Below, piece by piece: positions 15,958-24,022 of a stretch of 64,000 bases of DNA. The stretch is from assembly GCA_018821925.1 (NCBI GenBank), contig JAHJLF010000077.1, forward strand, positions 1 through 64,000, read 5' to 3'. Under the pieces are notes generated by a model. It searched no databases, was not told where the DNA came from, and saw nothing but the letters and a program-made list of their open reading frames with translations. How positions within the stretch are numbered: the stretch's first letter is position 1; each line of letters opens with the position of its first letter. The stretch is from Candidatus Edwardsbacteria bacterium. GTDB lineage: Bacteria > Edwardsbacteria > AC1 > EtOH8. Both the position numbers and the translations under genes were made by a program.

Positions 15958-16013
15958 GAAGAATCTACGGTCACACATTCGGTTTGTGTAATAATGGCAA
16001 TACTCAGTGTGAC
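15958..16013. repeat. Dispersed repeat D, unit 2
   Basis: A 56-base direct repeat of 15778-15833 (GAAGAATCTACGGTCACACA ... CTCAGTGTGAC). The intervening 15834-15957 shows no gene. The repeat ends 16 bases before thpR, so it may influence that gene's expression. Confidence 0.75.
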
Positions 16014-16029
16014 AAATAATATCCATGAT

Positions 16030-16602
16030 ATGAACACACAGAAAACAGTCCGCTGTTTCATCGCTCTGGAACTGCCGCCCGATACACAATCCATGCTGGG
16101 GGGCATTATCGGACAGTTGAAAACTTCCGGGGCCGATGTCAAATGGGTGGATCCGGCCAACATCCATCTGACCCTTAAATTCCTGGGCGAGATCCCTGAA
16201 GCCGGCGTTTTGCGAACCGGGCTGGCGCTCAATACCCTGAAGGGAAAATTAAAAGCCATAGATTCCGGCTTGGGCGTTCTGGGAGCCTTCCCATCGGTGG
16301 ACAGGCCGAAGGTGATCTGGGCGGGGCTGTCGCAGGGCGCGGAAGAGATTAAGGAAATCTACAGAGAAGTGGAGAGATTAACGGCCGATATCTCCGAAGA
16401 AAATAAAGGCCGGGAGTTCAACCCTCATTTGACTTTGGGCAGGGTTCGTTCGGACAAGAATCTGCAGCAGTTGAAAGAAGCAATAAAACAAGCTGACATT
16501 CTCCAAAAGGGTTTTGAATTCAATCGCCTGGTATTGATGAAAAGCACCCTGACTCGGGAAGGGGCGATATATTCTGAGTTGAATGGAGTAGAGTTGGTTT
16601 GA
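16030..16602 (+). CDS. thpR: RNA 2',3'-cyclic phosphodiesterase (2H family)
   Basis: 190 residues of the LigT/ThpR 2H phosphoesterase family, which opens 2',3'-cyclic phosphates on RNA. Both catalytic HxT motifs are present: HLTLKFLGEI near residue 45 and HLTLGRVRS near residue 135. The N-terminus RCFIALELPPDTQ is typical. The start is placed at ATG 16030; the frame continues upstream to 15880 but only through a dispersed repeat, so the longer version is rejected. rtcB, another cyclic-phosphate RNA enzyme, lies 20 kb away. Confidence 0.9.
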   Translation: MNTQKTVRCFIALELPPDTQSMLGGIIGQLKTSGADVKWVDPANIHLTLKFLGEIPEAGVLRTGLALNTLKGKLKAIDSGLGVLGAFPSVDRPKVIWAGLSQGAEEIKEIYREVERLTADISEENKGREFNPHLTLGRVRSDKNLQQLKEAIKQADILQKGFEFNRLVLMKSTLTREGAIYSELNGVELV

Positions 16603-16628
16603 ACCACCAAGGCACAAAGACATAAAGC
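16603..16628 (+). repeat. Dispersed repeat B, partial copy
   Basis: ACCACCAAGGCACAAAGACA directly after the thpR stop. Compare 22741 and, in reverse, 2719. Confidence 0.5.
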
Positions 16629-16660
16629 AACTATTGTTGTGTACTCGAATTTCCTCTTAC

Positions 16661-16689
16661 TTGCTAAACCCTAATATTAATGTTAAAAT
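16661..16689 (+). promoter_or_regulatory. truA promoter, probably leaderless
   Basis: TTGCTA (16661-16666), 17-base spacer, TAAAAT (16684-16689). The TTG start of truA lies seven bases downstream, at the expected transcription start. Confidence 0.55.
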
Positions 16690-16695
16690 TACAAG

Positions 16696-17424
16696 TTGCG
16701 CAATATCAAGCTAAACATAGAATACGACGGGACCGATTTCGCCGGGTGGCAGGTCCAGCCCGGCCAGAGAACGGTCCAGGGATTGTTGGAGGAAAAGCTT
16801 TCCTCCATGCTGGAGGAGAAGATATCGGTCCTCGGTTCCGGGCGGACCGACGCCGGGGTCCATGCCGCCGGGCAGGTAGCCAATTTCAAGACCTCCCGCG
16901 ATATTCCATTAAAAGCCTTCGAAGAAGGCCTGAACTCTTTGCTTCCCCGCGATGTGGCCATCATCAAGGCCGAGGAAGCGGCCGAGGAGTTTCATGCCCG
17001 GTTTGATGCCAAGAACCGCCGCTACCGCTATCAGATTGTCTTCCGGCGTTCTCCACTCAGGGAACGCTATGCCTGGCGGATGACATATAAGGCCGATCCG
17101 GCTATTCTGAAGTCCCTGGCGGCACAGATGCTGGGACAGCACGATTTCACCGCCTTTGCCTCGGCCCAGGCCGAGGTCAATAACTTCATCTGCCTGATCG
17201 AGAAGGCCGAGTGGATATTTGCCGACGATATGTGGACCTTCGAGATAAAGGCCAACCGTTTTCTGCATAACATGGTCCGCATTCTGGTCGGAACGATGAT
17301 AGACATGGCCCGGGGACAGATGGATCACAATGATCTCCTAAAGATACTGGAAGCAAAGGACAGAACATTGGCCGGGAAAACCGCCCCAGCTTGCGGTTTG
17401 TGCCTGATGGAGGTATTGTACTAA
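16696..17424 (+). CDS. truA: tRNA pseudouridine(38-40) synthase TruA
   Basis: 242 residues. TruA isomerises uridines 38-40 in the tRNA anticodon arm. Visible hallmarks are IEYDGTDFAGWQVQPGQRTV, the catalytic aspartate in VLGSGRTDAGVHAAGQVANF, FDAKNRRYRYQI and the C-terminal NRFLHNMVRILVGTMIDMARG. Length is normal. The only start that keeps the conserved N-terminus is TTG at 16696; there is no ribosome binding site and the predicted transcript begins there. The JAMM gene starts immediately after the stop codon. Confidence 0.94.
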   Translation: MRNIKLNIEYDGTDFAGWQVQPGQRTVQGLLEEKLSSMLEEKISVLGSGRTDAGVHAAGQVANFKTSRDIPLKAFEEGLNSLLPRDVAIIKAEEAAEEFHARFDAKNRRYRYQIVFRRSPLRERYAWRMTYKADPAILKSLAAQMLGQHDFTAFASAQAEVNNFICLIEKAEWIFADDMWTFEIKANRFLHNMVRILVGTMIDMARGQMDHNDLLKILEAKDRTLAGKTAPACGLCLMEVLY

Positions 17425-17946
17425 ATGCAGGTATTCATCAACGAAGCGGCCTTCTGGGGCCTGCTGGTCTCGGCCATCGAGGTCTACAAGAAGGAATCCT
17501 ACGGGTTGCTTTTGGGCCACCGGGACGGCGACATGTTCATGGTGGTCAACGCCATCGCCTGCCAGAAGGCCGAGCGGCACGCCACCTGGGTCAAGGCCAG
17601 GGACAAATCCTACGCCCGGATAGTAAACTTCTTCCAGAACCTGCCCAACCTGTACATCGTGGGCGATTTCCATTCCCATCCCCGGCATAACACCACCCTG
17701 AGCGAAGACGATCTCTATGGCATGAGCCCCGGACACGTCTACATCGTGATCGAGATCAAGGACAAGGCCAAGGAGAAGTACTGGAGCTATAACGAGGACG
17801 GCACCCTGTCCGGCACCACCGACAACTGGTTCATCAAGATAGCCTCTTATTACATAGACCCTGAGACCGGAAAACACCGGATGGCCGACGTGCTGTGTCC
17901 TTTCGCCATCGGGTTCAACATCAAACCCAGAACACCATCGAGATGA
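17425..17946 (+). CDS. JAMM/MPN+ metalloprotease-like protein
   Basis: 173 residues with a complete JAMM zinc-protease motif: Glu24 in KESYGLLLG, then H83-S-H85-P-x6-S93-x2-D96 in DFHSHPRHNTTLSEDDLYGM. Related proteins are eukaryotic deubiquitinases (Rpn11, AMSH), RadC and the bacterial MEC+ and CysO-cleaving proteases. No ubiquitin-like or E1/E2-like gene is visible in the window, so the substrate is unknown. It starts right after truA and its stop overlaps the prfA start (ATGA), placing it in an operon truA-JAMM-prfA-prmC devoted to translation. Confidence 0.85.
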   Translation: MQVFINEAAFWGLLVSAIEVYKKESYGLLLGHRDGDMFMVVNAIACQKAERHATWVKARDKSYARIVNFFQNLPNLYIVGDFHSHPRHNTTLSEDDLYGMSPGHVYIVIEIKDKAKEKYWSYNEDGTLSGTTDNWFIKIASYYIDPETGKHRMADVLCPFAIGFNIKPRTPSR

Positions 17947-19019
17947 TAGAAAAGAAACTTATAAAGATCGAAGAACGCTACCGCGAATTGGAAAAACTTA
18001 TCAGCGACCCGGCGATAATATCCGATCAGCAGAGATACCGCGACCTGTCCCGGGAGTATCGTCAGGCCTCTCCCATAATTGCCAAATATACCGAGTACCG
18101 AAATACCGCCAAACAGCTGGAGGACAATAAGGCGTTGGTGGCCGAGAGGGGTGACAAGGAGCTGACCGAGATGGCCCAGGCCGAACTGCCGGAACTGGAA
18201 GCCAGATATCAAAACCTGACCGAGGAGCTGAAAAAACTGCTGGTGCCAAAGGATCCCAGCGATTTCAAGAACGCCATTGTGGAGATCCGGGCCGGGACCG
18301 GCGGCGAGGAGGCGGCCATCTTCGCCGGGGACCTGTACCGGATGTACATCCGCTATGCCGAGCGTAAGGGATTCAAGATAGACATCATGAATTCCAACCC
18401 CACCCAGCTGGGCGGCTTCAAGGAAGTGATCTTCACCGTGCAGGGCGAGGGAACCTACGGGCAGTATAAATACGAAAGCGGAGTGCACCGGGTCCAAAGG
18501 GTGCCGCGCACCGAGGCCTCGGGGCGCCTGCATACCTCGGCGGCCACGGTGGCGGTACTGCCCGAGGCCGAGGAGGTGGACCTGCAGATAAACGCCAACG
18601 ACCTGAGGGTGGACACCTTCTGTTCCTCCGGGGCCGGAGGGCAGTGCGTCAATACCACCTACTCGGCGGTGCGGATCACCCACATTCCCAGCGGGCTGGT
18701 GGTGTCCTGTCAGGACGAGCGCTCCCAGATAAAGAACCGGGCCAAGGCTATGACGGTGCTGCGTTCCCGCCTGCTGGAGAAGATGGAGAAGGAGCACAAC
18801 GCCAAGCTGGCCCAGGAAAGAAAATTGCTGGTAAAATCAGGGGACCGCAGCGATAAGATCAGGACCTATAACTTTCCACAGAACCGCGTTACCGATCACC
18901 GCATCGGGCTGACCCTCTATAACCTGGACGGGGTGATGGACGGCCAGATCGACCAAATCATTGAAGGCCTAACCAATGCCGAGCAGGTCGAGGGGCTGGA
19001 AGTGGCGGAGGAAAATTGA
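17943..19019 (+). CDS. prfA: Peptide chain release factor 1
   Basis: 358 residues, the normal RF1 length. The codon-recognition P-x-T tripeptide is in HRVQRVPRTEASGRLHTSAA, which marks RF1 rather than RF2, and the catalytic GGQ loop is SSGAGGQCVNTTYSAVRI. The residue after GGQ is Cys where E. coli has His. The ATG at 17943 overlaps the JAMM stop by four bases; an upstream in-frame extension to 17895 lies inside that gene and is rejected. prmC, whose product methylates the GGQ glutamine, is next. Confidence 0.96.
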   Translation: MIEKKLIKIEERYRELEKLISDPAIISDQQRYRDLSREYRQASPIIAKYTEYRNTAKQLEDNKALVAERGDKELTEMAQAELPELEARYQNLTEELKKLLVPKDPSDFKNAIVEIRAGTGGEEAAIFAGDLYRMYIRYAERKGFKIDIMNSNPTQLGGFKEVIFTVQGEGTYGQYKYESGVHRVQRVPRTEASGRLHTSAATVAVLPEAEEVDLQINANDLRVDTFCSSGAGGQCVNTTYSAVRITHIPSGLVVSCQDERSQIKNRAKAMTVLRSRLLEKMEKEHNAKLAQERKLLVKSGDRSDKIRTYNFPQNRVTDHRIGLTLYNLDGVMDGQIDQIIEGLTNAEQVEGLEVAEEN

Positions 19020-19050
19020 TCCGGCAAATAAAAACAGAAGACGGTCTCAG

Positions 19051-19893
19051 ATGACCATCGGGGAATTATTAAATTACGGTTTTGACCACCTCCTACGGTC
19101 CGGGATTCCGGAAGCCGTCATGGAGGCCGAACTATTGCTTGAATACGTCATGGACCAGGATCGGATATATCTGCATCTGAACCGCAACCAGGACGTATCC
19201 GTAACTGTTCAGGAAAAATACCAGTCATACATCGCCGATCGCTGCCGACACAGACCTTTGCAATACATCGTCGGGCAGACGGAATTTTACGGATTAAAAT
19301 TCACTACGGATAAAAGGGCGCTGATACCCCGGCCCGAGACCGAGATCCTGGTGGAGGAGGTTTTGGAGAACTGGCAGTTGGGGTTCCATACGATTCTGGA
19401 TATTGGGACCGGCAGCGGGGCTATAGCCGTTGCCTTGGCCAAGCATCTGGTTTCGGTCAGGATAACAGCCACCGATCATAGCCCGGAGACTCTGGAGCTG
19501 GCCGGGATCAATGTGAAGAGTTTTGGCCTGGAGGACAGGATCAGTTTGGTGCAGGCAGATTTATTCCCGCCGGAAAATGGCAGATTCGACTGCATCGTAT
19601 CCAACCCGCCATATATTCCCAGCGATCAGATCGCCGCCCTGCAGCCCGAGGTAAGTCAGTTTGAACCTATCCAGGCGCTGGACGGCGGGCCCGACGGGCT
19701 GGACTTCTATCGCAGGATAGCTGGAGGCATTGCCGATCGTCTCAATCATCCAGGGCTGGTTGCTCTGGAGGTCGGGATGGGGCAGGCGGAGGAAGTGGCT
19801 CGGATGATGAGCCAGGCGCTTCCGGCATCCGAAATAATCATCAAAAAGGATCTGGCCGGGATAAATAGGGTGGTGCTGATAAAAATGCAATAA
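19051..19893 (+). CDS. prmC: Release factor glutamine N5-methyltransferase
   Basis: 280 residues. PrmC (HemK) methylates the glutamine of the GGQ motif in release factors. The N-terminal helical domain is followed by a Rossmann SAM site (ILDIGTGSGAIAVALAKH) and the NPPY substrate motif in CIVSNPPYIPSDQI. RPETEILVEEV is the usual linker signature. Placing it directly after prfA is the classical arrangement. The start at ATG 19051 matches the family N-terminus; an extension to 18976 overlaps prfA. Confidence 0.95.
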   Translation: MTIGELLNYGFDHLLRSGIPEAVMEAELLLEYVMDQDRIYLHLNRNQDVSVTVQEKYQSYIADRCRHRPLQYIVGQTEFYGLKFTTDKRALIPRPETEILVEEVLENWQLGFHTILDIGTGSGAIAVALAKHLVSVRITATDHSPETLELAGINVKSFGLEDRISLVQADLFPPENGRFDCIVSNPPYIPSDQIAALQPEVSQFEPIQALDGGPDGLDFYRRIAGGIADRLNHPGLVALEVGMGQAEEVARMMSQALPASEIIIKKDLAGINRVVLIKMQ

Positions 19894-19912
19894 CCCCAAG
19901 GGATAAAATGTC

Positions 19913-19941
19913 TTGACAACGATAAAATTTTACAGTATCAT
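19913..19941 (+). promoter_or_regulatory. Promoter of the Fe-S/FAD dehydrogenase operon
   Basis: TTGACA (19913-19918), 17-base spacer, TATCAT (19936-19941), leaving a leader of about 42 bases before the ATG at 19990. Confidence 0.85.
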
Positions 19942-19989
19942 TACTTTTTATTGTTAATAATCCGCAAATAACTGCCAATTTATGGTCAG

Positions 19990-20301
19990 ATGAGAATAGA
20001 CAAACATCCCATACTTGACTTAAAAAAAGGGACCAAGATAGAATTTTATTTCGAGGGGCAGCCGGTTGAGGGATACCAGGGAGAACCCATTGCGGCTGCT
20101 CTGCATGCCGCCGGGATCAAGGTGCTGCGCCACAGCGTCAAGCTGGACAGACCCCGGGGCTTTTTTTGTGCGGTGGGAAAGTGTTCATCCTGCCTGATGG
20201 AGGTGGATGGAGTGCCCAATATTTTCTCCTGCATCACACCCATCCGCGATGGCATGCAGGTAAGGCGGCAAAAGGGACGGGGCCGGATCTCCCTAAAATG
20301 A
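19990..20301 (+). CDS. (2Fe-2S)-binding small subunit of an amino-acid-dehydrogenase-like complex
   Basis: 103 residues of the Fer2_4 type found at the N-terminus of sarcosine oxidase alpha, HcnA and opine/proline dehydrogenase subunits. Cluster ligands lie in RGFFCAVGKCSSCLMEVDG and FSCITPIRDG. It is the first gene after the promoter. An FAD/NAD-binding subunit follows, then (after an inserted gene) a ferredoxin, and at 29.6 kb a BFD-like and a DAO-type subunit. Together they match the parts list of dye-linked L-proline or D-amino-acid dehydrogenases. The actual substrate is not determinable. Confidence 0.85.
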   Translation: MRIDKHPILDLKKGTKIEFYFEGQPVEGYQGEPIAAALHAAGIKVLRHSVKLDRPRGFFCAVGKCSSCLMEVDGVPNIFSCITPIRDGMQVRRQKGRGRISLK

Positions 20302-20332
20302 ATCAATACTACGACACTGTCTTTAAGAATCC

Positions 20333-21415
20333 ATGACAAATACCGACTTTCTAATCATCGGGGGAGGCCCGGCCGGGCTGATGGCGGCGCTGTCGGCCTC
20401 GGAGTTCGGCCTGGAGCCGCTGATAATTGACGAGAACCAAAGCATCGGGGGCCAGCTGATAAAGCAGACCCACATGTTCTTTGGTTCCAAGGCCGAGAGA
20501 GCTGGGACCAGGGGTTTTGAGATAGGTCTGGAGCTGGAGCAGGAGATAGGGAAGCGCAACATCAGTATCGAGCGCCAGGCCTCGGCGGTGGGATATTATC
20601 CCGACGGAACGTTGGCGGTGCAGCAGAATGAAAAAGTGACCCCGCTTAAACCCAAGGCCATTCTGGTGGCCACCGGAGCCTCGGAGAATTTTGTTTCCTT
20701 TTCCGGCAGCGACCTACCCGGTGTATATGGAGCCGGAGCAGTGCAGACTTTGATGAACGTTTACGGCATCAAGCCGGGCCACAGCGTGCTGATGGTGGGC
20801 TCGGGCAACATCGGGCTGATAGTATCCTACCAGCTGATGCAGGCCGGGGTCGAAGTCAAGGCCGTCATCGAGGGCCTGCCCAAGATCGGGGGCTACCTGG
20901 TGCATGCCTCAAAGATAGCCCGGGCGGGGGTGCCAATTTTAACCCGTCACACCATCCTCAACGCATTTGGGGAGGAACAGGTCAGCGGTGCGGTGATATC
21001 AAAAATTGACGATAAATGGCAGACCATAGAGGGTACCCAGCAGACACTGGAGGTGGACACCATCTGCCTGGCGGTGGGGCTTTCCCCATTGACCGAACTT
21101 TTATGGCAGGCCGGCTGCCAGATGAACTACATTCCGGAGCTGGGCGGCCAGGTGGCCTGGCATGATGATCTGATGATGACCACTGCCCCGGGGATATTCA
21201 CCGCCGGCGACGTCAGTGGGATCGAAGAGGCCTCCACCGCCATGCTGGAGGGTGAGCTGGCCGGATTGGGTGCGGTCAAATTTCTCAGGGGCGGGTCAAA
21301 AGAATTGCAATGTCGGATAGATGATACTACTTGCCGTTTGGCAGGTCTCCGGGCCGGCCCGTTCGGGCAGAAGGCCAGGGAGGGGAAGTGCAAGCTGGCG
21401 GAGTGCAGACGATAA
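20333..21415 (+). CDS. FAD/NAD(P)-dependent oxidoreductase subunit (HcnB / proline dehydrogenase alpha-like)
   Basis: 360 residues. There are two Rossmann sites: FAD at residues 3-30 (FLIIGGGPAGLMAALSASE) and NAD(P)-like near 150 (SVLMVGSGNIGLIVSYQL). The ATG/GD FAD motif is in PGIFTAGDVSGIEEASTAML. The organisation resembles the pyridine nucleotide-disulfide oxidoreductase subunit of HcnB, opine oxidase and multi-subunit proline dehydrogenases. It should shuttle electrons between the amine-oxidising subunit and the iron-sulfur subunits. The next gene in the original operon was probably the ferredoxin at 22234; an AT-rich gene now lies between. Confidence 0.87.
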   Translation: MTNTDFLIIGGGPAGLMAALSASEFGLEPLIIDENQSIGGQLIKQTHMFFGSKAERAGTRGFEIGLELEQEIGKRNISIERQASAVGYYPDGTLAVQQNEKVTPLKPKAILVATGASENFVSFSGSDLPGVYGAGAVQTLMNVYGIKPGHSVLMVGSGNIGLIVSYQLMQAGVEVKAVIEGLPKIGGYLVHASKIARAGVPILTRHTILNAFGEEQVSGAVISKIDDKWQTIEGTQQTLEVDTICLAVGLSPLTELLWQAGCQMNYIPELGGQVAWHDDLMMTTAPGIFTAGDVSGIEEASTAMLEGELAGLGAVKFLRGGSKELQCRIDDTTCRLAGLRAGPFGQKAREGKCKLAECRR

Positions 21416-21430
21416 ATTAGAGGCAAAATT

Positions 21431-22225
21431 ATGAAATATGATAATTGCGAATTTACTTTTTATGGCGATTTATTAGGAGTTTCGAACTATTATAAAATTA
21501 GCCCGGATAAAGCTTATTCAAAATTGAATACTTTTTATAACAAATCATTCGAAATTTTCAAAGAATTAGTTGATAATGACCAAGAATTAAAGATATTTTT
21601 GTTTAGTGATTCGATATTTGTTACAGGCAAGAAGTTAGAAACAGCATTAAAGCATATTTCATATCTTTATTCTACCCTTTTCCAGAACAATCTTCTATTG
21701 CGTGGTGCAATAGTTAAAGGTTTGTTAGAATTCCAACCCAGAGTAGAAATAAAAAGATTTACGAAACAGCTACCCAAAGGGGATGTTTTATTTCGTGCGG
21801 TTGAATTAGAAAAGCGTAGCAAAGGTGCGCGACTTTTAATAGAGACTAAATTAGCACAACAGATACTGCCCAAAGAATGGTATACGAATGAAGGTTATGA
21901 TAGTAATATCGATAGAAAGATTCCAGAGCATAGTATTGTAAGAAAAATAAAACTCACTTCTGATTGGTCTGCTTATGAATATTTATGGCCACTAATAGAA
22001 GAAGATGAATACCCTTTAACTAATAAAGTTAAGATGGGTTATAAGGAATTAATTTTAATTATCGAAAATTTAAAAAGCATTAGTCCCAAAGAGGCAACTG
22101 CACACATAATTGAAACAAAAAAGATGTTTCAAAGTATAAAATTTAGTTTAAAATACAACTATGAGCGAAATTACAACAAAGCACTTGCAGAATCTCTCAA
22201 AGAATTACAAAAAAAAATTACATAA
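21431..22225 (+). CDS. AT-rich nucleotidyl-cyclase-like protein
   Basis: 264 residues. Three short motifs resemble class III nucleotidyl cyclases: FYGDLLGVSNYY (Asp13), FLFSDSIFVTG (Asp60) and LLRGAIVKG (Arg91-Gly92). The two aspartates are spaced as the metal ligands of that fold are. Similar motifs occur in Pycsar-type defence cyclases, but no effector gene is adjacent. Composition is far more AT-rich than both neighbours, and the gene separates two subunits of one enzyme complex. It therefore looks acquired. The fold assignment is inference from motifs; activity is unknown. Confidence 0.65.
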   Translation: MKYDNCEFTFYGDLLGVSNYYKISPDKAYSKLNTFYNKSFEIFKELVDNDQELKIFLFSDSIFVTGKKLETALKHISYLYSTLFQNNLLLRGAIVKGLLEFQPRVEIKRFTKQLPKGDVLFRAVELEKRSKGARLLIETKLAQQILPKEWYTNEGYDSNIDRKIPEHSIVRKIKLTSDWSAYEYLWPLIEEDEYPLTNKVKMGYKELILIIENLKSISPKEATAHIIETKKMFQSIKFSLKYNYERNYNKALAESLKELQKKIT

Positions 22226-22233
22226 CGATCCAA

Positions 22234-22734
22234 ATGCTCAGCGAAAAATTAACAACCTGCGGAATCGCCGATGCCACCGATATCAAAACCTCCTGGCCGT
22301 CGGAAGAGCGGCTGAAAAAAGGCCCGGTGGTCATCGTGGAATGCTTCCAGGAGATCCCCTGCAACCCCTGCGAGACCAGCTGTCCCCGCAACGCCATTAT
22401 AGTGGGGGAGAATATCAACGACCTGCCCCGGGTGGATCACAACAAGTGCAACGGCTGTACCGTCTGCGTCTCCCGCTGTCCGGGCTTGGCCATTTTTGTG
22501 ATTGACGTCAATTTCTCGGAAAAGGAAAGCTTGGTAACCATGCCTTATGAGTTTCTGCCCCTGCCGGAGAAAGGCGATATGGTCGATGGCCTGGACCGTG
22601 AAGGCAAAACATGCTGCCGGGCTAAGGTGGTCAAAGTGGTTAACACCAAGGCCCAGGGCAAGACCCCGCTGGTGACCCTGGCCATACCCAGAGGAATGGA
22701 AATGTCAACCCGGTTTTTCAAGCTGGTTTCCTGA
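22234..22734 (+). CDS. Ferredoxin-like subunit, two [4Fe-4S] motifs
   Basis: 166 residues. Residues 30-90 carry PCNPCETSCPRNAI and CNGCTVCVSRCPGLAI, separated by a loop. A C-terminal extension of about 75 residues (FLPLPEKGDMVDGLDREGKT) is typical of the ferredoxin subunit that accompanies HcnAB/proline-dehydrogenase-like complexes rather than of free ferredoxins. It probably belongs with 19990 and 20333 as electron-transfer subunit. It starts nine bases after the AT-rich insertion. Confidence 0.85.
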   Translation: MLSEKLTTCGIADATDIKTSWPSEERLKKGPVVIVECFQEIPCNPCETSCPRNAIIVGENINDLPRVDHNKCNGCTVCVSRCPGLAIFVIDVNFSEKESLVTMPYEFLPLPEKGDMVDGLDREGKTCCRAKVVKVVNTKAQGKTPLVTLAIPRGMEMSTRFFKLVS

Positions 22735-22740
22735 TTTTTT

Positions 22741-22832
22741 GCCACCAAGTCACCAAGACACAAAAAACATGAATTATATATTCCTTGTTGTATAATCTTT
22801 GGTGCCTTAGTGTATTTATGGTGGAATTGCCA
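22741..22832. repeat. Dispersed repeat B with inverted arms
   Basis: Left arm CCACCAAGTCACCAAGACAC, right arm (reverse complement) CCACCATAAATACACTAAGG. The element fills the 136-base gap between the ferredoxin gene and the first membrane cassette. Confidence 0.6.
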
Positions 22833-22870
22833 AAAATAAAAACATATCATTAATAACCAAAAGGGACGTT

Positions 22871-24010
22871 ATGACCAAGATCAAATCCGCAGTTCTGCTG
22901 ATGTTGTTCCTGCTTCCGGCCCTGGCCCCGGCCCTGGAGCCGCCCACCGATATCAAGCTGACTGACGCTCCCAATGACGACGGCTCCACCGTCATCATGA
23001 AATGGCAACCATCACCCTCGGAAAATGAGCCCGGCTTCATGGGCTACAATATCGAGAGGTCCGTGCTGCCCAACGACTCGTTCCAGATGATCGCCTGGGT
23101 TCCCAAGGGATACGTCGAGCACCAGGACAATTCGGTCGAGGTTATGGGTAAAAATTATTATTATAAGGTGGTGGCCGTCAACGAGAGCGGCGACAGCGCT
23201 GTCAGCGCCGTAGCCGGGCCGATAGCCACCACCCAGGACTGGTTCAATACCGGCAAGCTGAACACCCTTTTCGGCACCTTCCTTTTTATCGCCATCACCC
23301 TTTTATACATCTACTGGGCCCGCAAGGGCAAGCTGTTCATCCGGCGCATTGCCGGCCTGGATGCGGTGGAGGAGGCCATCGGCCGGGCCACCGAGATGGG
23401 CCGTCCCATCCTTTACTGCAACGGCATCGGGTGGATAGATTCCATATCCACCGTGGCTGCCCTGAACATCCTGGGTCAGGTGGCCAAGAAGACCGCCGAG
23501 TACGACACCCCGCTGACCGTTCCCACCGCCGACCCGGTGGTTCATGCGGTGGCCCGGGAGATGGTCAAGGAGGGCTATAAGAGCGCGGGCCGCCCGGATC
23601 TGTTCAAGGAGGACTCGGTATATTTTATCACCAGCGATCAGATGGGGTACGCCGCAGCCCTGGCCGGGATAATGGTCCGCGAGAGGCCGGCCACCAACTT
23701 TTTCATGGGTTACTATGCGGCCGAATCCCTGGTGCTGGCCGAGTCCGGGGCGGCCACCGGGGCCATCCAGATAGCCGGGACCGACCAGATATCCCAGCTG
23801 CCGTTCTTCATCACCGCCTGCGATTACACCCTGATCGGCGAGGAGCTGTACGCCGCCTCGGCCTACCTGTCCAAGGAGCCGCTGCTGGTGGGAAGCCTTA
23901 AGGGCCAGGACGCCTGCAAGCTGGTGATCATACTGTTCGTCCTGCTGGGCACCCTGACGGCCCTGATCTTCCGTTCCGATCTTATCTACAACCTATTCAG
24001 AATTCACTAA
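22871..24010 (+). CDS. Cassette 1 gene a: signal peptide, FN3 domain, membrane anchor, DUF6754-like domain
   Basis: 379 residues. Signal peptide at 1-22, a fibronectin type III-like domain at about 24-118 (PPTDIKLTDAPNDDGSTVIM ... YYYKVVAVNESGDSAVSA), one transmembrane helix at 132-150, then a soluble domain at 155-345 that I assign tentatively to DUF6754. Conserved stretches shared with the copy at 26259 are LFIRRIAGL, NILGQVAKKTAEY, GAATGAIQIAGTD and QLPFFITACDYTLIGEEL. A second helix ends the protein. The FN3 part should be periplasmic. Function unknown. It is the first gene of a four-gene cassette that is repeated immediately downstream. Confidence 0.85.
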   Translation: MTKIKSAVLLMLFLLPALAPALEPPTDIKLTDAPNDDGSTVIMKWQPSPSENEPGFMGYNIERSVLPNDSFQMIAWVPKGYVEHQDNSVEVMGKNYYYKVVAVNESGDSAVSAVAGPIATTQDWFNTGKLNTLFGTFLFIAITLLYIYWARKGKLFIRRIAGLDAVEEAIGRATEMGRPILYCNGIGWIDSISTVAALNILGQVAKKTAEYDTPLTVPTADPVVHAVAREMVKEGYKSAGRPDLFKEDSVYFITSDQMGYAAALAGIMVRERPATNFFMGYYAAESLVLAESGAATGAIQIAGTDQISQLPFFITACDYTLIGEELYAASAYLSKEPLLVGSLKGQDACKLVIILFVLLGTLTALIFRSDLIYNLFRIH

Positions 24011-24022
24011 AGGTAAATGAAT

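Noticed and set aside
18631-18660. Cys after the GGQ motif of RF1 as a functional anomaly
   Set aside because: This position varies between lineages (His, Ser and others); the GGQ itself and P-x-T are intact.
21409-22229. ACGAT at both ends of the AT-rich cyclase-like gene as a target-site duplication
   Set aside because: Five bases in a chosen interval is at chance level, and no transposon ends are visible.
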